Shown here: in pieces, positions 28,455-38,370 of the stretch
Position numbering within the stretch: position 1 is the first letter of the stretch
How the letters are laid out: every line of letters starts with the position of its first letter
DNA from: Cytobacillus solani
Lineage (GTDB): Bacteria; Bacillota; Bacilli; Bacillales; Cytobacillaceae
Assembly: GCF_001420595.1 (NCBI RefSeq)
Contig: NZ_LJIX01000006.1
Span: forward strand, 4,368,857 to 4,432,856
Length of the DNA: 64,000 bases
Reading direction: 5' to 3'
The notes under the pieces: generated by a model
The model's input: only the letters and a program-made list of their open reading frames with translations
Told to the model about the DNA's origin: nothing
Databases searched by the model: none
Program-made: the position numbers and the translations under genes

Positions 28455-28587
28455 CTTTTTTGCAAGTTTCTCTTTATTTTTGCGATATCTGCGTTTTTTT
28501 TGCAAATTCCTCTTTATTTTTGCGATATCGCGTTTTTTTTTGCAAATGTCTCTTTATTTTTGCGGTACATATGTTATTTTTGCTAAG
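28455..28587. repeat. 20-bp-period TTTTTGC array (locus E)
   Basis: Between lgt and hprK the motif TTTTTGC or TTTTTTGC recurs so that TGC starts at 28461, 28481, 28501, 28521, 28541, 28561 and 28581, exactly 20 bp apart. Alternate units resemble each other (CTCTTTATTTT in units 1, 3 and 5; CGATAT in units 2 and 4), so there is also a 40-bp period. Confidence 0.85.
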
Positions 28588-28593
28588 TCTTCG

Positions 28594-29517
28594 TTATTCA
28601 CTGTCTTCGATGACGTCTGCAAGGCGGTTTGAGAATTGCTCAGCTGCATTGACGCCCATTCTCTTTAAGCGGAAGTTCATAGCTGCTACTTCAATGATGA
28701 CAGCTAGGTTTCGGCCAGGGCGAACGGGGATTGTCAGCTTCGGCAAATCCATATCAATAATTTTCATTTTTTCCTCATCCAGTCCGAGGCGATCATATTG
28801 TTTGTTTTGATCCCATAGCTCTAAATCCATCACAACAGAAATTCGTTTATAGCTTCTCACCGCACCAGCACCAAATAATGTCATGACATTAATAATCCCA
28901 AGCCCACGAATCTCCAGCAAATGTTCAATCAGCTCTGGAGATGTTCCAACTAGTGTATTTTCATCTTCCTGCCTAATTTCCACACAATCATCGGCGACTA
29001 GACGATGACCCCGTTTTACAAGCTCCAACGCGGTTTCACTTTTACCTACACCGCTCTTTCCCGTAATGAGTACACCAATGCCATAGACATCTACGAGCAC
29101 ACCATGAACAGCTGTTGTCGGAGCCAGCTTACTTTCCAGGTAGTTTGTAAGTAAGCTCGAAAATCGAGTCGTTTTTTGCTTCGTTCTTAAAAGTGGAACA
29201 GATTCTCTTTCCGATGCTTCCACTAAATCATTCGGCACTTCCATCCCCCTTGAGATAATTATAGCGGGAGTGATATCTGTGCATAAACGTTCGAAGCGGT
29301 CTTGGCGGTCCATATCATTTAATCTTTCGGTAAATGTTAGCTCTGTCTTTCCAATTAACTGAATTCTTTCAGCTGGATAAAAATTAAAGTATCCTGCAAG
29401 TTCAATACCAGGTCTTGATAGGTCAGTTGTGACAATCGGGCGATTGATTCCTTCTTCGCCGCTTATCAATTCAAGTTCAAATTTTTCGATAATATCTTTT
29501 GTACAAACTTTAGGCAC
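28594..29517 (-). CDS. hprK: HPr kinase/phosphorylase
   Basis: Bifunctional enzyme (307 residues) that phosphorylates Ser46 of HPr and Crh with ATP or PPi and removes it again; the master sensor of carbon catabolite repression. Walker A is [19 protein letters not shown], and the family signature is [19 protein letters not shown]-terminal domain: [16 protein letters not shown]. The start is GTG 29517, behind GAAGGAGG; the frame to 29550 lacks a site. Its targets Crh and PpaX are also encoded here. Confidence 0.97.
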   Translation of the reverse strand: MPKVCTKDIIEKFELELISGEEGINRPIVTTDLSRPGIELAGYFNFYPAERIQLIGKTELTFTERLNDMDRQDRFERLCTDITPAIIISRGMEVPNDLVEASERESVPLLRTKQKTTRFSSLLTNYLESKLAPTTAVHGVLVDVYGIGVLITGKSGVGKSETALELVKRGHRLVADDCVEIRQEDENTLVGTSPELIEHLLEIRGLGIINVMTLFGAGAVRSYKRISVVMDLELWDQNKQYDRLGLDEEKMKIIDMDLPKLTIPVRPGRNLAVIIEVAAMNFRLKRMGVNAAEQFSNRLADVIEDSE

Positions 29518-29751
29518 TATATTTCCTCCTTCGCAAGGAAGTTGCTTCAATTTTTATTATGGCAGTTTCATTTCATTTTAGCACTTTTTACCTCAGAACC
29601 AAATGAATCGATTCATAAATATGCCTTTTTTCTTTATTATACATGTCCTTTTCTTAGCTCTACTCATATGTTAAAGATAACTAGATTTTATTTACTAGAG
29701 AAGATTTATCATAAATTACAATAGACCATTTCTATTGGAAGGAGCGGGAGA

Positions 29752-30345
29752 ATGAAAATGATGCTGGATGCAGGCCATGGGTATACAACTGCTGGGAAGC
29801 GGAGTCCAGATGGCATGCGGGAATATGAATTTAATCGGGGTGTTGCTAATTATGCAAAGGTTCTTCTTGAAAACTATCAGGATGTGACAGTATATTTTGC
29901 CCACTCAGACAAACAGGACATTCCGCTTAAAGTACGGACAGACCAGGCAAACCGACTAAAGGTTGATTGCTATGTATCTATTCATGCGAATGCCTTTGGC
30001 TCAAGCTGGAATGATGCAAATGGAATCGAAACCTATGTCCATCCAATTAGACCGAAGAAAACAACTGAGCTGGCACAAAAAATCCATAAAAATTTAATCA
30101 TTTCCACAGGGTTAAAGGATCGTGGTTTGAAGGAGGCTAATTTCCATGTCTTAAGAGAAACAACGATGTCCGCCGTTTTAGTCGAATGCGGTTTTATGAC
30201 AAATCGTGAGGAAGTTAAGCACTTGCGTTCAGACACATTTCGAAAAACTTGCGCGGAAGCCATTGTCAAAGGGATTGTAGATCATTTCAGTTTGAAGACG
30301 AAGATAGACTTTGGGACAAGCCCCTCGAAACATCCATCTCCATGA
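29752..30345 (+). CDS. N-acetylmuramoyl-L-alanine amidase (CwlC-like), C-terminus lost
   Basis: Amidase_3 family hydrolase (197 residues) cutting the lactyl bond between muramic acid and peptide. Zinc ligands lie in LDAGHGY, the MREYEFNR glutamate and the SIHANAFG histidine. The catalytic Glu is in VLVECGFMTN. No signal peptide is visible, as in sporulation amidases of the CwlC type that act in mother-cell lysis. Those carry C-terminal SPOR repeats; here the frame ends early and the SPOR sequence continues out of frame downstream. The catalytic domain is complete, so it may still work. Confidence 0.85.
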   Translation: MKMMLDAGHGYTTAGKRSPDGMREYEFNRGVANYAKVLLENYQDVTVYFAHSDKQDIPLKVRTDQANRLKVDCYVSIHANAFGSSWNDANGIETYVHPIRPKKTTELAQKIHKNLIISTGLKDRGLKEANFHVLRETTMSAVLVECGFMTNREEVKHLRSDTFRKTCAEAIVKGIVDHFSLKTKIDFGTSPSKHPSP

Positions 30346-30608
30346 AGAAAGGTCAATACAAGGTTCAAGTAGGAACATTCAATGATAAAAACATGCGGAC
30401 AAGCTTGCGGATAAAGTGAAACTCAATCAGTGGGGGTTTTCCTTCATCCCCAAACTGATTGTTAGTTGAACCAATCGGGCATTTACGGGCTGTTAGATCC
30501 CCCACTTAGAATTTTTTTCCAGAAACTTCTTGAAGTGGAGGTCTTACAGCCCGTTAATCTGCGATAAATTGGTTAAACTTGGTTATCCCGCCTATGTACT
30601 ATTCGAAT
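30342..30608 (+). pseudogene. Wrecked SPOR domain of the amidase
   Basis: Directly after the amidase stop, another frame reads GQYKVQVGTFNDK. After a one-base loss (near 30393) it continues in a third frame as ADKLADKVK. The end of the repeat, KLGYPAYVLFE and TAG, lies 150 bases further on at about 30575-30610. Together they form one SPOR repeat (QYKVQVGTF...ADKLADKVK...LGYPAYV) split by two frameshifts and an insertion. Confidence 0.7.
30424..30574. mobile_element. 151-bp palindromic MITE-like insertion in the SPOR domain
   Basis: The insert is bounded by AAACT on both sides (30419-30423 and 30575-30579), a possible 5-bp target duplication. It contains a hairpin CAATCAGT-GGGG / CCCC-AA-ACTGATTG (30424-30461) and a larger nested palindrome from AACCAAT (30469) to ATTGGTT (30574) whose strongest part is CGGGCTGT / ACAGCCCG. 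It has no gene. Removing it and one AAACT restores the SPOR reading frame. Confidence 0.65.
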
Positions 30609-30614
30609 AGAAGA

Positions 30615-30645
30615 AGCCAGCACGAATCATCGTGCTGGCTTTTTG
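30615..30645. terminator. Terminator between the convergent amidase and yvlD genes
   Basis: 11-bp stem AGCCAGCACGA / TCGTGCTGGCT with a T-run on the plus strand. Confidence 0.85.
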
Positions 30646-30675
30646 TCGATTACTTAAATTGCTGATGACTATTCC

Positions 30676-31035
30676 TTATTTATCCTTTGCCGGCTCAAAA
30701 ACAACCTTTTGAATAATTATATTCGCAATTGCCATGATAACTGCTACAAGCAGTGCTGTGCCAAAGCTAGCAATTTCGAAGGAGCTGCCCATAATGTTAT
30801 CCGTAATTTGCAATGTGATCGCATTAATGACAAATAGAAATAATCCAAGTGTCACTAAAGTGACTGGCAGCGTTAGGATAATTAATATCGGACGAACTAG
30901 AATATTTAATATGGAAAGAATAAAGCTTGCTCCAATTGCTGCTCCAAAGCTCGATACATAAAAGGATTCTTCTGAAAATCCGGCAATCGCCACAAATAGG
31001 ATGGCATTAATTAAAATGCCGATCAACCATCTCAT
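30676..31035 (-). CDS. yvlD: YvlD-like phage-holin-family membrane protein
   Basis: 119 residues with four membrane segments, for example IGASFILSILNILVRPILII and LGLFLFVINAITLQITDNI; DUF360 (PF04020) type. In B. subtilis the yvlABCD operon responds to envelope stress (sigma-W). Here yvlB is kept upstream, but no yvlC (PspC-like) gene lies between. Exact function unknown. Confidence 0.88.
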   Translation of the reverse strand: MRWLIGILINAILFVAIAGFSEESFYVSSFGAAIGASFILSILNILVRPILIILTLPVTLVTLGLFLFVINAITLQITDNIMGSSFEIASFGTALLVAVIMAIANIIIQKVVFEPAKDK

Positions 31036-31139
31036 TTACTTTACACCTCTGTTCTGGCGGTGTGAATTAAGGAACCAGGACAAGTTGATTTCCTTTTTTC
31101 TAGGTATTAGTCTTCACCATTTCATTCGAAGTAATCATT

Positions 31140-32255
31140 TTAAAATACTTCTGATTTTACCTTTTTCACATGAATGGATCCTGTTTTTGTTTCTGCGATA
31201 ATCCTTAGGGCATGATCAGGATTATTTAATGAGTTAAAGCGCATCACTTTTTGGATCACATCGCTTTTTTCCTCTACTACTTGAATTCCTTCAAGATTCA
31301 CATTAAAACCGCCAAGATTCGTTTTCAGTTCTCCCTCTACCGCTGATGCTTGATGAGGAATTTGCAGCTCGATGCCGCCAGTAGCAGCTTTAGCATTTAT
31401 AAATTCACAGACACCACCTGTGAATGCACAGAAGATATCTCCATTGAAAGATTGTAAATCCACTTTTCGATATTCACCATCAAGAGTGATCGCCCCATTT
31501 AGCGTCTCTGCTTCAAGTTCACCAACGATACTCCTTTGAACTAAAATTTGTCCATTCGAAGTCTCTGCTTCCGCATAGTTCCCCTTTATATCATTAAGTG
31601 TAATCTTCCCATTTGCCGTTTTGGCTTTATAGCTCGCAGCAGTTAAATGTTCGCTTTCAATCGATCCATTGAACATGCGAATTTTTATATTATCATACTC
31701 TGTTTGAGGGATGTAAATAACGGCATCAATCTTCATCCATTTTTGCTGGGTTGAAAACCGCAGCCTTTGACTGTCAATCATAAAGACGACTTCATTTAAG
31801 AATTTTCTTCTCGCCTCATCCTGTGTCTCCACCCGATAAATCTTTGCTTGACAATCGATGCGAACATTATTTTGTTCCCATGGAAGCACCTTTACCATCC
31901 CGTTGGCAAGATCAATATCTATTTCCTTCAAATCCACGTTTGCTTGCTCGAAGATATGTGAAATATCAATGGATTTGCCAAAATTAAAGTCAAGATCAAA
32001 ATCCTTAATTTTTTTATAAGCTTGATCAACAAAGTCGATAATTTTATCTTTTGCTGACTGGAATTTGTAATTAAGCGGATCTTCCTTTTTTGCCTCTTCA
32101 AATTTAACTGTTGAAAGGTCTGGGAAAAGGTCATCCTGTTTCTCTTTAGCCACTTTATTGGATTGATCAAGACCTTCCAATAATAATAACGCTTCCTCTA
32201 CAGTCAGCTTGCCATCTTCAATCATCTTTAATATTCTTAAACGTTCCTCTTGCAT
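31140..32255 (-). CDS. yvlB: YvlB-like DUF4097 protein
   Basis: 371 residues. The first 30 residues form a short helical motif (RILKMIEDGKLTVEEALLLL) common to bacterial YvlB/LiaG-like proteins. The rest is a beta-rich DUF4097 adhesin-like solenoid with repeats such as TANGKITLNDIKGN, TSNGQILVQRS and TLNGAITLDGEY. Likely cytoplasmic or envelope-associated stress protein in the yvl group; function unknown. No promoter motif is clear. Confidence 0.85.
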   Translation of the reverse strand: MQEERLRILKMIEDGKLTVEEALLLLEGLDQSNKVAKEKQDDLFPDLSTVKFEEAKKEDPLNYKFQSAKDKIIDFVDQAYKKIKDFDLDFNFGKSIDISHIFEQANVDLKEIDIDLANGMVKVLPWEQNNVRIDCQAKIYRVETQDEARRKFLNEVVFMIDSQRLRFSTQQKWMKIDAVIYIPQTEYDNIKIRMFNGSIESEHLTAASYKAKTANGKITLNDIKGNYAEAETSNGQILVQRSIVGELEAETLNGAITLDGEYRKVDLQSFNGDIFCAFTGGVCEFINAKAATGGIELQIPHQASAVEGELKTNLGGFNVNLEGIQVVEEKSDVIQKVMRFNSLNNPDHALRIIAETKTGSIHVKKVKSEVF

Positions 32256-32332
32256 ACCAATCTCCTCCAGCCGTTTTCTTTTATATACGAAAATTGTTAA
32301 GCAATGGTTTCAAATTTTTAGATAAATTTTAT

Positions 32333-32360
32333 TCAAAAAAAGCAGTACATAGTACTGCTT
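32333..32360 (-). terminator. uvrA terminator
   Basis: Minus-strand stem AAGCAGTAC / GTACTGCTT followed by seven T residues. Confidence 0.85.
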
Positions 32361-32387
32361 CGTACATATCTTGTTGCTTCTTTAACA

Positions 32388-35267
32388 TTACACATTTGTT
32401 ACACTGGCTTCTTTTTCTTCTATTTCTGTTTTCATTCTTAAGCGGTCACGTTCTAAAATTGGTTTTAGATACTTTCCTGTATAGGACTCAGGTATTTCGG
32501 CTATTTTTTCTGGTGTACCAGTTGCGACGATTGTACCACCTTTATTCCCGCCTTCTGGTCCAAGGTCAACAATAAAGTCTGCCGTTTTAATTACATCGAG
32601 GTTATGTTCAATCACAAGGACGGTGTCTCCGTTTTCTACTAGGCGCTGAAGAACGATAAGCAATCTGGAAATATCATCGACATGTAAGCCGGTTGTCGGC
32701 TCATCAAGAATATAAAATGATTTTCCGTTTGATCGTCGGTGCAGCTCAGAAGCAAGCTTTACACGCTGTGCTTCCCCTCCTGAAAGAGTTGTGGCAGGCT
32801 GTCCAAGCTTTATATACCCCAGCCCAACATCATAGATTGTCTGAAGTTTACGGCTAATCTTTGGAACGTTTTCGAAAAATTCAACTGCATCCTCAACAGT
32901 CATATCTAAAATCTCCGCAATGCTTTTTCCTTTGTACTTCACTTCAAGCGTTTCTCTGTTGTAGCGTTTTCCATGGCATACTTCACATGGCACATATACA
33001 TCAGGCAAGAAATGCATTTCGATTTTGATAATTCCATCGCCGCGGCATGCTTCACAGCGTCCGCCTTTCACATTAAAGCTAAAACGGCCCTTTTTATATC
33101 CTCGAACCTTCGCTTCATTTGTCGTTGAAAAAAGATCACGAATATCATCAAATACACCTGTGTATGTGGCTGGATTCGAGCGCGGTGTTCTTCCAATCGG
33201 CGACTGGTCAATATCAATGACTTTTTCTAATTGCTCAATGCCTTTAATCTCTTTATGCTCACCAGGTTTACTTTTTGCTCTATTGAGCTTTTGTGCCAGT
33301 GACTTATGCAAAATTTCATTTATAAGCGTACTTTTCCCTGAGCCTGATACTCCAGTGACTGCAATAAATGTGCCTAATGGAAATTTTACGTTTACATTTT
33401 TAAGATTATTCTCTTTTGCACCTTTTATTTCTATAAATCGCCCATCATTTTTACGGCGTTCAATCGGAAGCGGGATATATATCTTTCCGGCAAGGTATTG
33501 GCCTGTTAACGAATTTGGGTCTTCCATAACTTCATTTGGTGTTCCTGCTGAAATAATTTCTCCGCCATGAACGCCTGCCCCAGGGCCAATATCGATTAAA
33601 TAGTCAGCAGCAAGCATCGTATCTTCATCATGCTCAACAACAATTAATGTATTTCCGATATCACGCATATTTTTAAGCGTTTCAATCAAACGGTCATTAT
33701 CCCGCTGATGGAGGCCAATGGAGGGTTCATCAAGAATATAAAGGACGCCAGTCAGTCTTGAACCAATCTGGGTTGCCAACCGAATCCGCTGAGCTTCCCC
33801 GCCTGACAGAGTGCCTGCCGCACGGCTTAAAGTTAAATAATCTAGTCCGACATTTACTAAAAAGCCAAGACGCTCCTTAATTTCACGGAAAATGAGATTT
33901 GCTATTTTCATCTCTTTTTCCGTTAATGATAGACGATCGAAAAATTTATATGCTTCATTAATTGATAATTCCGTTATTTTCCCGATATGCTGACCTGAAA
34001 TGAGTACGGCAAGCGTTTCCTTTTTCAGACGATAGCCCTTACATGTTGGGCAATCATGCTGAGCCATGTACTTCTCCATTTGCTCACGAATATAGTCAGA
34101 GCTCGTTTCTTTAAATCTTCGCTCTACATTTCGTATAACACCCTCAAATTCAATCGTCGTTTCTCTAACTTGACCAAAGTCATTTTCGTAATGAAAGAAG
34201 ATTTTTTCTCCGTTTGAGCCATATAAAACCTTATCAAAGAGATGAGAAGGAATATCCTTAACAGGGATATCCATGTCGATTCCATAATGAGTGCAGACAG
34301 CTTCAAGCAGCTGTGGATAATATTGTGAGCTTGTTGGCTCCCATGGTGCAATGGCATGCTGTTTTAATGATAGATCTCGATTCGGAATGACGAGGTCTAC
34401 ATCCACTTCAAGCTTGGATCCAAGCCCGTCACATTCAGGACAAGCACCGAATGGACTATTAAAGGAAAACATTCGCGGCTCAAGCTCCCCAATAGAAAAA
34501 TCGCAATGTGGGCAAGCATGATTTTCACTGAATAACAGCTCTTCCTCGCCAATTACATCGATTAGTACTTTTCCATCACCAAGCTTTAAAGCTGTTTCCA
34601 TTGAGTCTGCAAGACGTGCGGCAATGCCGTCTTTGACTACAATTCGGTCGATAACTACTTCAATAGAATGCTTCTTATTTTTTTCAAGTTCAATCTCTTC
34701 TCCAAGATCGTACATTTCACCATCAATACGCACACGGACAAATCCTTGCTTCTTGACATCCTCAAGAATTTTCACATGTGTTCCTTTTCGGCCAGAAACA
34801 AGTGGTGCAAGGATTTGCAGCTTCGTCCGTTCCGGATATTCAAGAATCCGGTCAACCATTTGCTCAACTGTTTGTGATGAGATTTCAATATCATGTACTG
34901 GACATGTTGGGCGGCCAACCCTTGCATACAAGAGCCGCAAATAATCATATATTTCTGTCACTGTTCCCACTGTAGAACGAGGGTTTCTGCTTGTTGTTTT
35001 CTGATCTATAGATATCGCCGGAGACAGCCCTTCAATTGCATCGACATCTGGCTTGTCCATTTGTCCAAGAAATTGACGAGCATAGGCGGATAAAGATTCC
35101 ACATATCTGCGCTGCCCTTCCGCATAGATTGTATCGAAAGCAAGCGAGGACTTTCCAGAACCGGAAAGCCCCGTTAAAACAACAAGCTTATCTCTTGGAA
35201 TGGTGACATCAATATTTTTTAAATTATGGGCTCTGGCGCCTTTTACTATTAATTTTTCCATCGCCAT
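32388..35267 (-). CDS. uvrA: Excinuclease ABC subunit A
   Basis: Damage-recognition ATPase (959 residues) of nucleotide excision repair. Two ABC ATPase modules: Walker [16 protein letters not shown] and [15 protein letters not shown]; signatures [13 protein letters not shown] and [13 protein letters not shown]. Two zinc modules: [15 protein letters not shown] and [14 protein letters not shown] followed by [10 protein letters not shown]. It follows uvrB by seven bases and is co-transcribed. ATG 35267 or the second ATG two codons later could be the start. Confidence 0.98.
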   Translation of the reverse strand: MAMEKLIVKGARAHNLKNIDVTIPRDKLVVLTGLSGSGKSSLAFDTIYAEGQRRYVESLSAYARQFLGQMDKPDVDAIEGLSPAISIDQKTTSRNPRSTVGTVTEIYDYLRLLYARVGRPTCPVHDIEISSQTVEQMVDRILEYPERTKLQILAPLVSGRKGTHVKILEDVKKQGFVRVRIDGEMYDLGEEIELEKNKKHSIEVVIDRIVVKDGIAARLADSMETALKLGDGKVLIDVIGEEELLFSENHACPHCDFSIGELEPRMFSFNSPFGACPECDGLGSKLEVDVDLVIPNRDLSLKQHAIAPWEPTSSQYYPQLLEAVCTHYGIDMDIPVKDIPSHLFDKVLYGSNGEKIFFHYENDFGQVRETTIEFEGVIRNVERRFKETSSDYIREQMEKYMAQHDCPTCKGYRLKKETLAVLISGQHIGKITELSINEAYKFFDRLSLTEKEMKIANLIFREIKERLGFLVNVGLDYLTLSRAAGTLSGGEAQRIRLATQIGSRLTGVLYILDEPSIGLHQRDNDRLIETLKNMRDIGNTLIVVEHDEDTMLAADYLIDIGPGAGVHGGEIISAGTPNEVMEDPNSLTGQYLAGKIYIPLPIERRKNDGRFIEIKGAKENNLKNVNVKFPLGTFIAVTGVSGSGKSTLINEILHKSLAQKLNRAKSKPGEHKEIKGIEQLEKVIDIDQSPIGRTPRSNPATYTGVFDDIRDLFSTTNEAKVRGYKKGRFSFNVKGGRCEACRGDGIIKIEMHFLPDVYVPCEVCHGKRYNRETLEVKYKGKSIAEILDMTVEDAVEFFENVPKISRKLQTIYDVGLGYIKLGQPATTLSGGEAQRVKLASELHRRSNGKSFYILDEPTTGLHVDDISRLLIVLQRLVENGDTVLVIEHNLDVIKTADFIVDLGPEGGNKGGTIVATGTPEKIAEIPESYTGKYLKPILERDRLRMKTEIEEKEASVTNV

Positions 35268-35274
35268 TTGTACG

Positions 35275-37254
35275 TCATCCTTCCGCTTTCAATTCTAATA
35301 ATAAATCACGAAGCTCGGCAGCACGTTCGAAATTGAGTGCTTTCGCCGCTTCCTTCATTTCTTTTTCCATATTTACAATTAATTTTTCTCGTTCTTTCTT
35401 ATTCAGCTTGCCGATTTGGGATGAAGCCTTATATTCTTCTTGTTCCTCATCTGCATGAGTGGCACGTATAACTTCGCGAATATCTTTTTGAATCGTCTGC
35501 GGTGTGATTCCATGTTTCAGATTGTGTTCCTCCTGCATTGTGCGGCGCCGTTTCGTCTCACTAAGTGCTAATTCCATAGAATTAGTGATTTTATCCGCAT
35601 ACATGATGACATGCCCATTTGCATTTCGGGCTGCACGTCCAATCGTCTGAATAAGGGAACGCTCCGAACGAAGGAAGCCTTCCTTGTCAGCATCTAGAAT
35701 CGCTACTAAAGAAACCTCCGGAATATCAAGACCTTCTCTTAAAAGATTGATTCCGACTAGAACATCGTACGTTCCAAGACGAAGCTCACGGATGATTTCA
35801 ATCCGCTCTAATGTTTTTACCTCAGAATGCAAGTATTGAACTTTAATGCCGATTTCCTTTAAATAGTCGGTCAAGTCTTCAGACATTTTTTTCGTCAAAG
35901 TAGTAATCAGCACACGCTCATTGCGCTTAATTCGATCTTGGATTTCACCAATCAGGTCATCAATTTGTCCTTCTATCGGACGGACATCGATCGTTGGATC
36001 AAGCAGCCCCGTTGGACGGATAATTTGCTCAATCATTTCTGGAGTATGTTCAAGCTCGTATGGTCCAGGGGTTGCAGAAACATAAACAATTTGATCGATA
36101 TGTTTCTCAAACTCAGGAAACATTAACGGACGGTTATCTAATGCTGATGGAAGACGGAAGCCATGTTCAACAAGGACAGATTTCCGTGCTTGGTCTCCAT
36201 TGTACATTCCGCGTATTTGCGGAAGCGTCACATGGGACTCATCAATGACGATAAGCAAATCCTTTGGAAAATAGTCCAGCAGTGTATATGGAGTTGACCC
36301 TGGTGGCCTTAATGTTAAATGCCTGGAATAGTTCTCAATCCCTGAACAAAAGCCCATCTCTCTCATCATTTCGAGATCATAACGAGTTCTCTGTTCTAAA
36401 CGCTGAGCTTCAAGCAGCCTGTTATTGTCACGCAAATCTGCTAACCGTTCTTCCAATTCCTTTTCGATATTTTGAATGGCTACGAGCATTTTTTCCTCAC
36501 GGGTTACGAAGTGAGATGCAGGAAAAATAGCAACATGTTCTCTTTCGCCAATAATTTCTCCGGTCAGTGCATCGACTTCACGTATCCGTTCAATTTCATC
36601 CCCGAAAAATTCCACACGCAAACAGTGCTCGTCCTTCGAAGCAGGGAATATTTCCACCACATCGCCACGAACACGAAATGCTCCACGCTGAAAGTTAATG
36701 TCATTTCGTTCATATTGAATGTCCACTAGCTTCCGCAGCAATTGATTTCTTTCAATTTCCATCCCTGTGCGAAGAGATAGAACAAGCTCCCTATACTCTT
36801 CCGGTGATCCCAATCCATAAATACAGGAAACACTGGCTATAATAATGACATCTCGACGTTCAAATAAGGAGGATGTCGCAGAGTGGCGCAGTTTATCAAT
36901 TTCATCGTTCACACTCGAGTCTTTTTCTATAAAAGTATCAGTGGATGGAACATACGCCTCCGGCTGAAAATAATCGTAATAACTGACAAAGTATTCTACC
37001 GCGTTATCAGGAAAAAACTCTTTAAATTCACTATAAAGCTGACCAGCCAATGTTTTATTGTGCGCAATAATCAAAGTTGGCCGATTGACTTCTTTAATCA
37101 CATTTGAAATTGTGAATGTCTTTCCTGTTCCTGTCGCCCCTAAAAGCGTTTGATGGCGTTTTCCCGCTTGGATTCCTTCAACAATTTTTCTGATTGCCTC
37201 AGGCTGATCGCCTTGCGGAGAATACTTTGAGACTAGTTTAAATTGGTCCTTCAC
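35275..37254 (-). CDS. uvrB: Excinuclease ABC subunit B
   Basis: DNA helicase-like damage verifier (659 residues) loaded by UvrA and bound by UvrC. Walker [11 protein letters not shown] at residues 39-48; the beta-hairpin region [20 protein letters not shown]; helicase motifs DESHVTLPQ and [12 protein letters not shown]. The C-terminal UVR motif ([20 protein letters not shown]) is present. A candidate LexA box lies about 150 bases upstream. Confidence 0.98.
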   Translation of the reverse strand: MKDQFKLVSKYSPQGDQPEAIRKIVEGIQAGKRHQTLLGATGTGKTFTISNVIKEVNRPTLIIAHNKTLAGQLYSEFKEFFPDNAVEYFVSYYDYFQPEAYVPSTDTFIEKDSSVNDEIDKLRHSATSSLFERRDVIIIASVSCIYGLGSPEEYRELVLSLRTGMEIERNQLLRKLVDIQYERNDINFQRGAFRVRGDVVEIFPASKDEHCLRVEFFGDEIERIREVDALTGEIIGEREHVAIFPASHFVTREEKMLVAIQNIEKELEERLADLRDNNRLLEAQRLEQRTRYDLEMMREMGFCSGIENYSRHLTLRPPGSTPYTLLDYFPKDLLIVIDESHVTLPQIRGMYNGDQARKSVLVEHGFRLPSALDNRPLMFPEFEKHIDQIVYVSATPGPYELEHTPEMIEQIIRPTGLLDPTIDVRPIEGQIDDLIGEIQDRIKRNERVLITTLTKKMSEDLTDYLKEIGIKVQYLHSEVKTLERIEIIRELRLGTYDVLVGINLLREGLDIPEVSLVAILDADKEGFLRSERSLIQTIGRAARNANGHVIMYADKITNSMELALSETKRRRTMQEEHNLKHGITPQTIQKDIREVIRATHADEEQEEYKASSQIGKLNKKEREKLIVNMEKEMKEAAKALNFERAAELRDLLLELKAEG

Positions 37255-37398
37255 TAAAAAGCCTCCAGTTCATTTATACTTTTCTCTATTATCAATCAGC
37301 TTGAATGTGTAAGGGCTGGCTGTTGCTGATTTGTCATTTTTTAACTTTATTCTTATATACATTCTACCACAAAACTGTTCATACAAACCAGCAATATG

Positions 37399-37412
37399 CG
37401 AACGAATATTCG
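37399..37412. promoter_or_regulatory. Candidate LexA (SOS) box of uvrBA
   Basis: CGAACGAATATTCG matches the Gram-positive LexA consensus CGAAC-N4-GTTCG except for one base. uvrBA is LexA-controlled in B. subtilis. It lies just upstream of the TAGAAT -10-like box. Confidence 0.6.
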
Positions 37413-37486
37413 TTTTATTTTTCAGTTAGTTAAATATTCCAGAAGGGATTTTATCGAAAATAGGTTCATATTGCTGAAATGTAATG

Positions 37487-37502
37487 AATCAAACGTTTGA
37501 TT
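37487..37502. promoter_or_regulatory. Palindrome AATCAAACGTTTGATT, copy 1
   Basis: 16-bp perfect palindrome, typical of a dimeric repressor site. The same core is repeated 149 bp further on. Confidence 0.5.
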
Positions 37503-37630
37503 AGTTCTCAATCATTCTTGTTTTACATAGAAAGAATGGATTTTTTCTCGACAATTTCCCAAGAAATATGAGCTTTAATTAAGCTAAATGACTACTATTT
37601 CGCACGAATCAAGAGGGATTTAGTCGAAGC

Positions 37631-37658
37631 AAAGTTAATCAAACGTTTGATTAACTTT
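37631..37658. promoter_or_regulatory. 28-bp perfect palindrome with TCAAACGTTTGA core, copy 2
   Basis: Perfect for all 28 bases, centred on AAAC/GTTT. Without a loop it is more like an operator than a terminator. It lies between csbA and uvrB and does not overlap a recognised promoter. Confidence 0.5.
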
Positions 37659-37677
37659 TATGTTTCATTTATTCCAA

Positions 37678-37708
37678 TTAAAAAACCTGTCGAAGAAGCG
37701 CCGACAGG
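37678..37708 (-). terminator. csbA terminator
   Basis: Minus-strand stem CCTGTCG / CGACAGG followed by a T-run. Confidence 0.85.
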
Positions 37709-37725
37709 TCTACCATATGTTTTAT

Positions 37726-37959
37726 CTAGGATTTTCTCTGAAAATTCTTTTTCATCCGCTGTGAATACCAAAATCCAACCGTCAAAGAAAAGGCGTCAAC
37801 GACAATAAGCCAAAATGAATCTGTGTAGCCTTTATAAACAGAAGCTGCAATTAATGCTACCGTCAGGACAAGGCCAATCACATGATTATATGCTACCCTT
37901 GTAAACAGCACTACTAGCAAACCTGGAATCAGCAGGGCCGATAAAAATTTTAATCCCAA
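37726..37959 (-). CDS. csbA: CsbA family membrane protein
   Basis: 77 residues with two to three membrane segments (FLSALLIPGLLVVLFTRVAY, IGLVLTVALIAASVYKG, WLIVVDAFSLTVGFWY) and a basic tail. It matches CsbA, the sigma-B-controlled small membrane protein found next to uvrBA in B. subtilis. Function unknown. I do not see a clear sigma-B promoter here. Confidence 0.88.
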   Translation of the reverse strand: MGLKFLSALLIPGLLVVLFTRVAYNHVIGLVLTVALIAASVYKGYTDSFWLIVVDAFSLTVGFWYSQRMKKNFQRKS

Positions 37960-38097
37960 TCATTACACCTTCTTTTACTAATTTCACCTACCAATAGAAT
38001 AGCTTATTTTGGTAACATACACCACCGATTTAACCGAATGATTCTATACCTTTCACCACATGATAATCATATAACATTTCAGGGAGGCATACTTACG

Positions 38098-38370
38098 ATG
38101 GCTAGAAGAAAGCGGCGTCCGCTCGTTCCAGAATCACGGGGAGCGTTGGATCAGTTAAAAAATCAAGTAATGAAAAACAAAGGATACCCTATTGACCAAG
38201 ATAATCCCGATCATGTGAAATATGAGGTAGCAAATGAAGTTGGTGTTCCGCTTCAAAAGGGGTATAACGGCAGTCTAACTTCAAAAGAAGCAGGAAAAGT
38301 CGGCGGCGAAATTGGCGGAAACATGGTAAAAGAGCTTGTACGCATGGCACAAGAGCAGATGCGAAAATAA
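38098..38370 (+). CDS. Alpha/beta-type small acid-soluble spore protein
   Basis: 90-residue SASP that coats and protects spore DNA and is degraded at germination. The family signatures are clear: KYEVANEVGVPLQKGYNGSL, and KVGGEIGGNMVKELVRMAQE. The germination-protease region is the conserved EVANEVGV. It has a basic N-terminal extension (MARRKRRPLVPESRG). ATG 38098 follows AGGGAGG. A CATATAA sequence about 30 bases upstream could be a forespore sigma-G -10 box, but the -35 is weak. Confidence 0.93.
   Translation: MARRKRRPLVPESRGALDQLKNQVMKNKGYPIDQDNPDHVKYEVANEVGVPLQKGYNGSLTSKEAGKVGGEIGGNMVKELVRMAQEQMRK

Larger units (their letters stand above)
37255..37725. other. 470-base uvrB-csbA intergenic region
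   Basis: No gene seen. From left to right it holds the uvrB promoter area with TAGAAT, a LexA-like box (37399-37412), two perfect palindromes with the core TCAAACGTTTGA, and the csbA terminator. Confidence 0.6.

Noticed and set aside
30469-30574. The large palindrome as a simple terminator of the amidase
   Set aside because: It has no T-run, is far longer than a terminator, is nested, and interrupts a readable SPOR sequence; a proper terminator follows at 30615.
33025-33570. 181-residue open frame antisense to uvrA
   Set aside because: Shadow of a conserved, fully recognised gene; no own signals.
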